In this document: one piece after another, positions 8,586 to 16,327 of the stretch | Layout of the letters: each line of letters opens with the position of its first letter | Position numbering within the stretch: the stretch's first letter is position 1 | Source: Paracoccaceae bacterium | Lineage (GTDB): Bacteria; Pseudomonadota; Alphaproteobacteria; Rhodobacterales; Rhodobacteraceae | NCBI GenBank assembly: GCA_024227475.1 | Contig: JAAEUI010000158.1 | Coordinates: 1-35,467, forward strand | Length of the DNA stretch: 35,467 bases | Reading direction: 5' to 3' | The notes under the pieces: model-generated | The model's database searches: none | Told to the model about the DNA's origin: nothing | The model's input: only the letters and a program-made list of their open reading frames with translations | Translations under genes and position numbers: made by a program

Positions 8586-9713
8586 TTAATAGCAATTTGC
8601 TTTTGACAATATCGCGCGGTCCAAAGGCAAGGTCTCGATTAAACCCCGCAGCCGCTGATCCGTCTTCCCGTCCCCATAAAGGTTTTCCAACGGCGGCCGC
8701 AATGCCAGCGCGGTTTTCAGACCCTCAACGATTTTTTCGAGAGTTACGACCGGGCAATCGACTACGTTATCATTCCGCAACCGCCCGTTTTGCCGCGATC
8801 CGATGTTCAGACAGGGCACCCCAAAACTGGCCGATTCAATAATCCCGGACGAACTGTTGCCAACCATTACGTCAGCATTGGCCAGGCACTGCAGGTATTG
8901 CCCTCGATCCAGATGATCAATGACCTTGAATGGCCCATCGCCCGGCAGCGCATCCAGACAGGCATCTATCGCAGCACCGCCCGCGTCTGAATTCGGCCGC
9001 ATGATCAGCCCACCACAGTTCGCGTTTTGCAAGGCAGCAATAATCATCCGCAACTGTTCTGCAGCCTGATCCGCCTCCTGAACCACGGGATGAAAAACCA
9101 CCAAAGCCTGGTGCGTCATCTCAGGCAAACCAAACTGGTCCTGCAGCCAACCCGTCTTGCGTTCGACACCCGCAGCAATCCCAACAAGTCCCGGTGCGCC
9201 GATATCCCAGATGTGCTCCGGATTTTCACCCATCGCCACCAACCGCTCGACCGCGTCCCGATTGGCCGCAAAATGAAAATGACTGAGTTTGGAAATTGCA
9301 TGGCGAAAGCTTTCATCCAGCGTCCCTGACAACTCGCCACCGTGGATATGCCCCACATGAATCCCCAGATGCACTGCCGCCAGCGTCGCGGCCAGCATCT
9401 CGCCACGATCACCCAGCACCAGCACAAGGTCCGGGCGTTGCTCCTGCCAGAACGTAACAAACCCTTTCAGTTCGTCCGCAAGCGCAAGTGCCATCTCGGC
9501 CGCTTCCCCGCCTCTCAGGGTAACCGGGATTTCGTGTACAACACTCAGACCCGAAGCGCGAATATCACGAATGGTTTCCCCATAAGCGGCCAGCAGATGC
9601 TGCCCGGTCACGACCACTCCAAGGTCAATTTGGTCTGAATTTGAAACGGTCCTCAGCGTCGATTCCATCAGGCCGAAATCAGCCCGGCTGCCGGTAACGT
9701 AGTGAACGATCAT
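8586..9713 (-). CDS. neuC: UDP-N-acetylglucosamine 2-epimerase, hydrolysing (NeuC/LegG-like)
   Basis: The 375-residue product starts MIVHYVTGSRADFGLME, the hallmark N-terminus of the NeuC/LegG hydrolysing epimerases. GDRGEML, HIHGGE, MVGNSSSGIIE and the conserved mid-region histidine of HFHFAANRDA are all visible. These enzymes turn UDP-GlcNAc into ManNAc (NeuC) or a UDP-diacetamido sugar into the 2,4-diacetamido sugar (LegG), supplying the sugar that NeuB condenses with phosphoenolpyruvate. The start at 9713 overlaps the neuA stop by four bases (ATGA), with GGAG just upstream inside neuA, so translation is probably coupled. Sequence reading alone does not separate NeuC from LegG. Confidence 0.88.
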   Translation of the reverse strand: MIVHYVTGSRADFGLMESTLRTVSNSDQIDLGVVVTGQHLLAAYGETIRDIRASGLSVVHEIPVTLRGGEAAEMALALADELKGFVTFWQEQRPDLVLVLGDRGEMLAATLAAVHLGIHVGHIHGGELSGTLDESFRHAISKLSHFHFAANRDAVERLVAMGENPEHIWDIGAPGLVGIAAGVERKTGWLQDQFGLPEMTHQALVVFHPVVQEADQAAEQLRMIIAALQNANCGGLIMRPNSDAGGAAIDACLDALPGDGPFKVIDHLDRGQYLQCLANADVMVGNSSSGIIESASFGVPCLNIGSRQNGRLRNDNVVDCPVVTLEKIVEGLKTALALRPPLENLYGDGKTDQRLRGLIETLPLDRAILSKANCY

Positions 9714-10396
9714 ATCTCCGGCACCCGTAGCCCACACGCCACTACAGCTTCAGCAAGAGCAAAATCCTCGGCGTCGTCAATGTCGATACTATCGATCTTG
9801 GACATCCGGTATCCCTTTGTATCAGGATAGAAAAACACCGGATCACGGCGAAAATCCCCGACCCGCTGCACATAAATCGCACCATTCGGGCGCACAACAC
9901 TTGCCTCGTTCTGGCGACGCGTTGCCACCGCTCCGGGCAGCGCTCGCAACAGTGTGGCGTCGCCCGACATTTCAAATGCCCAGCTCAGCGGCTTGTCTTC
10001 TGTAACGCTGATAACCGAAGATGTATCACCACCCAGCATGCCCAAGGCCGACCTGATATGATGAGAGTTCCGAAATGGCGAGGTTGGTTGCAACAGCGCA
10101 AACCAGTCCGTGTCGGGAACCGTCAACGCTTCCAGAGCGTGCATCATAACTTCAGCTGTCACAGCCACATCACTGGCCAGCTTGGCAGGCCGCAAGAACG
10201 GGACACTCGCCCCCGCAACCCGGGCGGCTTCTGCTATTTCTTCACAGTCTGTCGAAACAATCACATCGTCAAATAGTTCGGACCGAAGCGCCGAAAACAC
10301 CGTCCAGGCAATCAGTGGATAGCCCCCCAGTTTCTGGACATTTTTTCCCGGCAACCCCTTAGAGCCACCCCGCGCCGGAATTATCGCAACCTTCAT
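9710..10396 (-). CDS. neuA: Acylneuraminate cytidylyltransferase (CMP-nonulosonate synthetase)
   Basis: This 228-residue nucleotidyltransferase begins MKVAIIPARGGSKGLPGKN, the CTP-binding signature of NeuA/LegF enzymes. SDVAVTAEVM and LQPTSPFR are further family motifs. It activates a nonulosonic acid as its CMP ester, the donor used by sialyltransferase-type enzymes. I prefer the ATG at 10396 because the motif begins exactly there; an in-frame GTG at 10417 would add seven residues. Only the catalytic domain is present; there is no esterase or CBS extension as in some longer homologues. It lies 33 bases after neuB and overlaps neuC by four bases. Confidence 0.88.
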   Translation of the reverse strand: MKVAIIPARGGSKGLPGKNVQKLGGYPLIAWTVFSALRSELFDDVIVSTDCEEIAEAARVAGASVPFLRPAKLASDVAVTAEVMMHALEALTVPDTDWFALLQPTSPFRNSHHIRSALGMLGGDTSSVISVTEDKPLSWAFEMSGDATLLRALPGAVATRRQNEASVVRPNGAIYVQRVGDFRRDPVFFYPDTKGYRMSKIDSIDIDDAEDFALAEAVVACGLRVPEI

Positions 10397-10429
10397 CCGC
10401 CAGCCCCGAACGGCCACGGATCAGGCCCG

Positions 10430-11485
10430 TTATCCGACATGATTCACCCCCAATTGTTCATCCCTTACGACCGACCGCATTAGCGCCCTCCCAATAAAGC
10501 GCTCAATTTGGTCCGGCGCAACACCGGTTCCGGGCCGTTTGGCCGTAATGTCTTGGTCTGAAATCACATGACCCGCCGGAAGATCTGATCGGAACACCAG
10601 ACTTTTGCGCGCAACCTGCCTTACGTCTTCTTCGCACCCCATCGGCCGCTTTTTACCGTCCCCCAAACCCGCCTCAATCTGCCGCAACACCAGCACCATT
10701 TGGGCAAAGCCATCGGGCTCTATCGACGCCTGGTGGTCTGGCCCCTCCATGGTCCGGTCAAGCGTAAAATGTTTCTCCAGAACCGCCATGCCTAACGCCC
10801 GCGCGGCCAGCGCCGCATAAGGCCCCTCGGTATGGTCCGAAAACCCGGTCGGACAATTGAACGCCCGGGCCATTTGCGGGATCGTCCGCAGGTTCTGATC
10901 CTCAATCCGTGCCGGGTAATTACTGACGCATTGCAACACAACAATCTGGTCGCAACCTTCACGGCGCAGCAGATCACAGGCTGACGAAATTTCATCCACC
11001 GTCCCCATACCGGTTGATAACAACACCGGCAAACCTGCCTGTGCGGCCTGCCTCAGCAGGCCAATGTTGTTCAGTTCCCCAGAGGGCCATTTCAGACAGA
11101 TCGGACTCAACGCGATAACGTCCGCCAGGCTCTGCTCATCAAATGCCGTGCACATGAAATCGATCTCAACATCCAGACAGTGCTGCTTGAGACCGGCAAA
11201 CGCCTCCACCGGCAATTCCAGCCTGCGCAGCATTTCATCTTGCGTGCCCGATCCCGTCTGGTCTGCCTGATAATCCGCCTTCCGCGTGCCGGCACGCACT
11301 AGCGCATCTGTCCGAAATGCCTGAAACTTAACCGCATCGGCACCCGATTTCTTTGCCGCATCAACCAGTTCATGCGCCAGTTCGGCGCTGCCATTGTGGT
11401 TCACACCGATTTCGGCAATCACATAACAGGGATCGAGACCCGACACCCTCCGCTCCCCCAGTTGAATGCTGTATTCCGGTGTCAT
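10430..11485 (-). CDS. neuB: N-acetylneuraminate / nonulosonate synthase
   Basis: The 351-residue protein has a TIM-barrel NeuB domain (about 20-280; VIAEIGVNHNG, KFQAFRTD, STGMGT, LQCVSNYP, GFSDHT) and a C-terminal SAF/antifreeze-like domain (about 290-350). It condenses phosphoenolpyruvate with an N-acyl hexosamine to make a nine-carbon acid. The start ATG at 11485 has AAGGAAACGAAACAG upstream. It is the first gene of the operon neuB-neuA-neuC-kpsF-small ORF, so its promoter should lie in the interval shared with the divergent flippase gene. Whether the product is Neu5Ac or legionaminic acid cannot be decided here. Confidence 0.9.
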   Translation of the reverse strand: MTPEYSIQLGERRVSGLDPCYVIAEIGVNHNGSAELAHELVDAAKKSGADAVKFQAFRTDALVRAGTRKADYQADQTGSGTQDEMLRRLELPVEAFAGLKQHCLDVEIDFMCTAFDEQSLADVIALSPICLKWPSGELNNIGLLRQAAQAGLPVLLSTGMGTVDEISSACDLLRREGCDQIVVLQCVSNYPARIEDQNLRTIPQMARAFNCPTGFSDHTEGPYAALAARALGMAVLEKHFTLDRTMEGPDHQASIEPDGFAQMVLVLRQIEAGLGDGKKRPMGCEEDVRQVARKSLVFRSDLPAGHVISDQDITAKRPGTGVAPDQIERFIGRALMRSVVRDEQLGVNHVG

Positions 11486-11775
11486 TCTGTTTCGTTTCCT
11501 TGGCTCGCTTGCCGCACCTTAGAACCAAACGCGGCGGTTTTGAATCCCTAAACATCTAGAGCGCGTCGCGTTTGATCGGTTCCAGTTGTGGTTATTGTTG
11601 GCGTCGGGTTACACCATATCGGGACAGCACGTCGCGACGCGCATGTGAATCCGTTTCGGCGTGACGTGCTCTAAGGTGCGCGCCACGGGCGTTCGCCCCC
11701 GCGCTTGCTTGTTGTGAGAGGGTGTATTAGCTGTATGATCCCCGCCAGCAATCATGTCGGGCAGAACGTTCTCAC
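11486..11775. other. Divergent intergenic region with palindromic element
   Basis: A 290-base gap between the divergent neuB and murJ-like genes. It must carry both promoters. Most of its centre is taken up by a 117-base inverted-repeat element listed separately. I see no small gene with a convincing start. Confidence 0.6.
11557..11673. repeat. MITE-like intergenic palindromic element
   Basis: The two ends are imperfect inverted repeats: TAGAGCGCGTCGCG at 11557-11570 and CGTGACGTGCTCTA at 11660-11673 pair at 12 of 14 positions. The interior contains another perfect palindrome, CGTCGCGACG, at about 11631-11640. The size (117 bases), terminal TAGAGC/GCTCTA ends, intergenic position and lack of coding content resemble the small dispersed repeats found in Rhodobacterales genomes. 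Copies elsewhere cannot be checked here. Confidence 0.5.
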
Positions 11776-13269
11776 GTGACAGACACTAAATCCAGATCCA
11801 TCCTCCTGACAACGGTGCTGATCAGCGCTGCGCTGCTGGTTGGCCGTGTGTCCGGCTTCATCCGCGAAACCATCCTTGCCGCGCGGTTTGGGGTCTCCGC
11901 CGAAACCGACGTTGCCGTTCTGCTGTTGACACTTCCGGATTTTCTGGTTGGCCTGCTGCTGTCCGGCGGCCTGAGCGCCGCCCTGCTCCCGGCCATGAAA
12001 AAACTCGACCTGCCGGAACGGGTTCTCTTCCTTCAAAAATCCGCCCTTCTGGCTTTCCTGTTGTTTGCTGTTTTTGCGCTTTGTCTGGCCATCTGGCCGT
12101 CGGTCCCTTTCGCCCTGCTTGCACCGGGGCTTTCGGCTGACGTGGCCCAAACCTACGCCCCCCATCTGGCCATTTCCGCCATCGCCATTCCCATAGCCGC
12201 GCTCAGCGGCGTCTCCGTCAGTTTCCTCAATACCCAGGGCAAGTTCTTCATTGCCGGTCTTGGCACCCTGAGCTTCAACACCGTGCTCTGCCTGTACCTT
12301 TTGGTATTCTTCAGCACCGCAACGCCCCTGATGGGGTTTGCGATAGCCATTGTCGTTGCGGCACTGGCCCGGTGGGGATTACAGCTTGCCCAGATGCCAA
12401 ACATCTTTCGTCCAGGCAAACCCGAAAACCCGGTTCTACTGCGCCCGGTGCTGCGTGGTTTCCTGAACGGACTGCTGGCCTATTCGATCATGTTCGGCGT
12501 GCCCTATTTGTTCAGATCGGTCTATGGCTTTGGCGGTGAAGGCAATCTGGCGGTTTTCAACTTTGCTCTGAAGCTGTTCGAATTGCCCGCAGTGCTGCTC
12601 ATCGCTCCGCTGGTAACCGTCATGCTGCCCCGGTTGTCCGGTCTGGCCGAAAAAGACAGCGTCGCATTTCACCAAACCCTGTCCGCCGGGCTGTTTGCCG
12701 GTATTTCCCTTGCCCTGATCGCGCTTGGTTATGGACTGGTCTTTGGTGACGCCGCCGCGCAAGTGATCTTTGCCCGTGGCGAAATGCAGGCAGGCGATGT
12801 TGACCGCGTCGCTGCCATTGCCAAGGTCATGTTTGTTGCCCTGCCTTTCTTCGCGATCTCGCAACTCGCAGCCTCCGGCCTGAATGCCTTGGGCAAAACC
12901 TCATTAGTGCTGAGGAACGCATTGATTTCCCTGGCGCTGGTTGCCGTCGCTCTTCTCGCAGTGCCATCTGCTGATTCAGAAACGCTGACCATCTGGGTAC
13001 TGGTCGGCTTCCACGCGGCCCTTGCGGCCCTGAACCTGCGGAGCCTGTCGCGTGTTGCTCAGATCGATCCCTTGTCGATCTTAAAACCCGCTATGAAACC
13101 CCTGACGCTAACCGCAATTCTTACAGCTTGCGTCTGGCTGGCGTTGCAAAAGCTTGCACCTGATCTCGGGAATTACCTGCTGGTCGGTCTCAGTCTGCCG
13201 TTCCTGGCCACGCTGCTTGGCCTCAACTCCCGCGCCCTAGGCACGCTCCGTCGGATCCGCAACACCTGA
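11776..13269 (+). CDS. murJ: MurJ/MviN-family lipid flippase
   Basis: This very hydrophobic 497-residue protein has about 14 predicted membrane segments and MviN-family motifs near the N-terminus (GFIRETILAARFG) and in the middle (NTQGKFF, LFELPAVLLIAPLVTVMLPRL). MurJ flips lipid II; more divergent members in polysaccharide loci may flip other undecaprenyl-linked sugars. The start is GTG at 11776 with a weak ribosome binding site. It is divergent from the neuB operon and convergent with the GT29-like gene, only two bases between the stops. It could be the essential MurJ or a paralogue specialised for the local glycan; the setting favours the paralogue, weakly. Confidence 0.75.
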   Translation: MTDTKSRSILLTTVLISAALLVGRVSGFIRETILAARFGVSAETDVAVLLLTLPDFLVGLLLSGGLSAALLPAMKKLDLPERVLFLQKSALLAFLLFAVFALCLAIWPSVPFALLAPGLSADVAQTYAPHLAISAIAIPIAALSGVSVSFLNTQGKFFIAGLGTLSFNTVLCLYLLVFFSTATPLMGFAIAIVVAALARWGLQLAQMPNIFRPGKPENPVLLRPVLRGFLNGLLAYSIMFGVPYLFRSVYGFGGEGNLAVFNFALKLFELPAVLLIAPLVTVMLPRLSGLAEKDSVAFHQTLSAGLFAGISLALIALGYGLVFGDAAAQVIFARGEMQAGDVDRVAAIAKVMFVALPFFAISQLAASGLNALGKTSLVLRNALISLALVAVALLAVPSADSETLTIWVLVGFHAALAALNLRSLSRVAQIDPLSILKPAMKPLTLTAILTACVWLALQKLAPDLGNYLLVGLSLPFLATLLGLNSRALGTLRRIRNT

Positions 13270-13271
13270 CA

Positions 13272-13898
13272 TCACCGATGCAGATGCACCCGTTGATCCG
13301 CTTCCATCAGGCTTTCGACGAATTGCTTTTCCGCGGCAAAATCATGCGGCACCTGATCGGCCGTGCGGCGGCCTGACAACGAAAGGCTGGCAAAGAAATC
13401 GAAACCGAACAGATCGATCCGTTCAGCCCCGGAGCGCGCCACCATATCGATCAGCATGATTCCGGTTGTGGGCGGCGCACCCAGTTTGTCGCACATCCTG
13501 TCCCACTCCGGCATGGGATGCAGGTAAAACCCGGGCCGGACAACAAACCGCCGCCGTAACCGCTTGCGTTTCTTCGCCATCCACAGCAGCCGCTCTGGCG
13601 CACGCGCATCAATCAAACTCTCGTCCACAGGCATCGCCAGCGCCAGCCAGTCAGTTTTGGTGCCGTGTGACTGCGCCGAAGGCAGAGGTGCCGCATGCAT
13701 CCGGATCACCACATCCCCGCGATCTATCGCCGCGCCGTGAGGTTTTTCAGACAGGCTCCTGGCGTTGCCGACAATGCTGACCCGCTTGCCCGCCAGATCC
13801 TGCATCAGATCATCAGGATCACAGGAAAACGACTGCAGATAGATCTCGCCCCGGCTCCATTTGCGCAGGGTGAACACCAGCTGTTCAAATCCCGCCAT
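13272..13898 (-). CDS. GT29-like (animal-type) sialyltransferase homologue
   Basis: This 208-residue protein shows the sialylmotifs of glycosyltransferase family 29 in order. Motif L is VSIVGNARSL...AIDRGDVVIRMHAAP...GTKTDWLAL (about 38-90), with the VGN and R-M positions that bind CMP. Motif S is PTTGIMLIDMVARSG...IDLFGFDFF. Motif VS is HDFAAE, fitting H-x4-E. The aromatic motif III is not evident, the conserved cysteines of motifs L and S are missing, and there is no N-terminal membrane anchor, so it should be cytoplasmic. GT29 enzymes use CMP-sialic acid; plant members are linked to Kdo. It is last in an operon after waaA, overlapping it by 14 bases, with a strong GGAGG before the ATG at 13898, which decides the start over one at 13919. 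Likely role: adding a Kdo or nonulosonate residue to LPS (inference). Confidence 0.7.
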   Translation of the reverse strand: MAGFEQLVFTLRKWSRGEIYLQSFSCDPDDLMQDLAGKRVSIVGNARSLSEKPHGAAIDRGDVVIRMHAAPLPSAQSHGTKTDWLALAMPVDESLIDARAPERLLWMAKKRKRLRRRFVVRPGFYLHPMPEWDRMCDKLGAPPTTGIMLIDMVARSGAERIDLFGFDFFASLSLSGRRTADQVPHDFAAEKQFVESLMEADQRVHLHR

Positions 13899-15228
13899 CG
13901 TGTTTCCCTCCAAGGGCAAGCGGCTCGATCATAGCGCGGAACAGACTTTGCATATCCGCCTCAACTGCCAGCCCTTCCCGCGCGTTTGCTACTTGCATTT
14001 CCCGGACCGGACCACTCAACAGCGTCTGGAATGCCAAGGCCAGCTCCGTTGCATCCTCAATCATCTGGCAACCAGCACACGCCTGCAGTTGACTGAATTC
14101 CGCTTCGAAATTTGCAACACGCGGCCCGGAAATGATTGCTGACCCGAACTTGGCCGGCTCATAGGGCGTATGCCCACCCTTTGGCACCAGCGACCCGCCA
14201 ACAAAAGTGATCGCGGCCAGCGAATACATCAGGGGCATGTCTCCCAGACTGTCAGCCAGATACACCGCCGTTTCGGCCCCCGGCATCTGCCCTTTTGAGC
14301 GCACGGCAATGTCAAACCCGCGCTGCAGCGCCAGTTTTTCAACCTCCGGCCCGCGATCCGGATGGCGCGGTGCGAGGATGAGTTTCAGCGCGGCGTCCCC
14401 GGCCCGCACCGTGGCAAATGCCGCCAGCACCACTTCATCCTCCCCGCGGTGCGTCGACGCTGCCAGGATCGTTTTCTCGCGCGCAAACACTGAATGAAAT
14501 CCTGCCAGTTCTTCCGCTGGAATCTCCGAATCTACAATGGATTTCATATTCTTGATCGTCACAACCCGCTCGGGCGCAACGCCAACATCCCTCAGGGCAT
14601 CGGCAGTCGCCGTGTTCTGGCAAAAGAACCGGGCAACATTGGCAAACATGGTCTGGCCAAATCCAACAGCCTTCCATCGTCGCAAACTACGCTCAGAAAT
14701 CCGGGCATTGATAAAAATCACCGGCACTTTCCGCGCTGCCAGCATTGCCAGCCTGTTGGGCCATATCTCACCCTCAACATTCACAAAGGCGACCGGCATC
14801 CAGCTCCCCAGAAACCGCCGCAAACTGCGCTCGAAATCCAGCGGCGCAGCCTGCAGTGTAACGCGGAAATCACGCCACTCCGACGCCAGCTTCAACGCAG
14901 TTGGATTGTTGGTTGTCACCAGGATTTCATGGTCTGGGTAGGTCTCGGACAAATACCTCAGAAACGCCCTCACCGATTTTAGCTCTCCGACGCTGGCGGC
15001 ATGCAGCCAGATCACCGGGTCTCCACATGGAACGACGCTCGGTCGCCCAAACCGGCTGCGGAATTGTGCCCAATCGTCCCTGCCTGCCAGAAGGCGAAAG
15101 GCCAGATACCCCACAACCAGTGGCGACAGACACAGAAGTATGATCCGATAAATACCCAGAAATCCCTCCCCGCCCCAAAGGGCTCCTCTCGCTATCGCTG
15201 TTTCCAGCGCCGGTGCAACCAGTACCAC
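13885..15228 (-). CDS. waaA: 3-deoxy-D-manno-octulosonic acid (Kdo) transferase
   Basis: The protein (447 residues from GTG 15228) is a GT30 Kdo transferase: an N-terminal membrane segment (YRIILLCLSPLVVGYLAF), then LHAASVGELKS with the catalytic Glu, VNVEGEIWPN, NARISERS, and C-terminal LADSLGDMPLMYSLAAITFVGGSLVPKGGHTPYEPA. It moves Kdo from CMP-Kdo to lipid A precursor at the inner face of the inner membrane. The GTG start overlaps the upstream acyltransferase by 37 bases. A better Shine-Dalgarno (GGGAGGG) lies just before an in-frame CTG at 15159, which would begin LGIYRIIL like other WaaA proteins, so the true start may be there. It is the middle gene of acyltransferase-waaA-GT29. Confidence 0.9.
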   Translation of the reverse strand: MVLVAPALETAIARGALWGGEGFLGIYRIILLCLSPLVVGYLAFRLLAGRDDWAQFRSRFGRPSVVPCGDPVIWLHAASVGELKSVRAFLRYLSETYPDHEILVTTNNPTALKLASEWRDFRVTLQAAPLDFERSLRRFLGSWMPVAFVNVEGEIWPNRLAMLAARKVPVIFINARISERSLRRWKAVGFGQTMFANVARFFCQNTATADALRDVGVAPERVVTIKNMKSIVDSEIPAEELAGFHSVFAREKTILAASTHRGEDEVVLAAFATVRAGDAALKLILAPRHPDRGPEVEKLALQRGFDIAVRSKGQMPGAETAVYLADSLGDMPLMYSLAAITFVGGSLVPKGGHTPYEPAKFGSAIISGPRVANFEAEFSQLQACAGCQMIEDATELALAFQTLLSGPVREMQVANAREGLAVEADMQSLFRAMIEPLALGGKHDGGI

Positions 15229-16067
15229 TGGCCCGGGTTTTCGTGAATACGCCGCGCCAAACGGTCGTTGAATTCCACCATCATCTGTTCAGCGGTCGAA
15301 TGCGGGATTTCTTCCTCGAATTCCACCGTTATATCCAGTCCGTTTTCCTGCCGGGTGCCAAATGCTGGCACCAGCGGCAGATCATATTTCAGCGCCAGCT
15401 CGGCCGGGGCCGTCGTGGTTTCTGCGGCATGGCCCAGAAACGGTATCTTCACGCCGGGTGTAAAATACTGGTCCGGCAGGATGGCAAAAAACCCGCCTTT
15501 ACGGATGTGGCGGACCATCTCCATGGTTCCGGCCCTGCCTTTAGGCAAGATCGGTGCGCCTCCATACCGGATACCGTTCAGAAAATGTTGTTCGTACCAC
15601 AGGTTATTGTTGGGTCGGTAAACCGCTCCGGTCTCCATGCCCTTTGCCTTCAGCACATGCCGAATTGCTTCCCACTGGCCAAAATGTGCTGACACGACCA
15701 ACGCACCTTTGCCCTCACTTTTCGCTCGCTCCAGCGCTGCCAGACCTGGACCGCTGGCATGGAACCGGTCAAGCAGTTCGCAAAATTCAGCATTGTGCAG
15801 AATCTCCGACAGAGTCCGCCCCATGTTCTGCCCTACTTCCGAAGCGATCCGGCCACGCTTCGATTTCTCCATGTCCGGATAAACCCGCACCAGCCCTTCC
15901 TCAATGCGGTTGCGAAACGGCGGCAGATAGCGCGCACCAAAGCCGATAATCCGCGCCGCCAGTCCACTGCGCGTATCAAAAGGCAGCAGTCTGCCAAGCC
16001 CCAACAGGGCCGCGATGGGCATGTACTGCAGGAAATGCACTGCTGATTTTGCGACTGGTTGTTTCAT
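15192..16067 (-). CDS. Lipid A lauroyl/myristoyl acyltransferase (LpxL/HtrB family)
   Basis: This 291-residue lysophospholipid acyltransferase-type protein has an N-terminal hydrophobic helix, the HFGQWE motif (the H-x4-D/E catalytic pair; VVSAHFGQWEA), FAILPDQYFTPGVKIPFLG, and the closing PGQWYWLHRRWK that marks LpxL/HtrB proteins. It adds a secondary acyl chain to Kdo-lipid A or its precursor at the inner membrane. It is the first gene of the operon with waaA and the GT29-like gene. The start ATG at 16067 follows a GGCAGAG site. LpxL versus LpxM-type specificity cannot be told from sequence reading. Confidence 0.87.
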   Translation of the reverse strand: MKQPVAKSAVHFLQYMPIAALLGLGRLLPFDTRSGLAARIIGFGARYLPPFRNRIEEGLVRVYPDMEKSKRGRIASEVGQNMGRTLSEILHNAEFCELLDRFHASGPGLAALERAKSEGKGALVVSAHFGQWEAIRHVLKAKGMETGAVYRPNNNLWYEQHFLNGIRYGGAPILPKGRAGTMEMVRHIRKGGFFAILPDQYFTPGVKIPFLGHAAETTTAPAELALKYDLPLVPAFGTRQENGLDITVEFEEEIPHSTAEQMMVEFNDRLARRIHENPGQWYWLHRRWKQR

Positions 16068-16327
16068 CTCTGCCCGTTCCGCCTGCAGGCTTTTCTAAAT
16101 CAACCGGGCGCGGTTTGAAACTGCTCAATTTTGCGCTGCACTCTGGGTTGTTAACACCTCGTCAACGTGTCAAAGCATAGGAAAGAAGAGCAGTTCAGGG
16201 CATGTCGTGTTAAAACGGAATCGAAAAGCGCGTCACGACGTGGCGGTCAGTTGGAGGCTGGCGTGACCCAGGCCATCACCACCATCGGAACTGAAAAAAC
16301 GTGACGCGCGCAAGTAAAAGCCACGCA
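16068..16327. other. Divergent intergenic region LPS operon / recQ
   Basis: About 260 bases between divergent genes. It holds an imperfect hairpin-capable inverted repeat: CATGTCGTG at about 16201-16209 faces CACGACGTG at about 16237-16245, with 8 of 9 pairs. The interval between includes ACGGAATC and GCGCGTCACG, words reminiscent of the element at 11557-11673; common origin is possible but unproven. No small gene is convincing. Confidence 0.4.
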
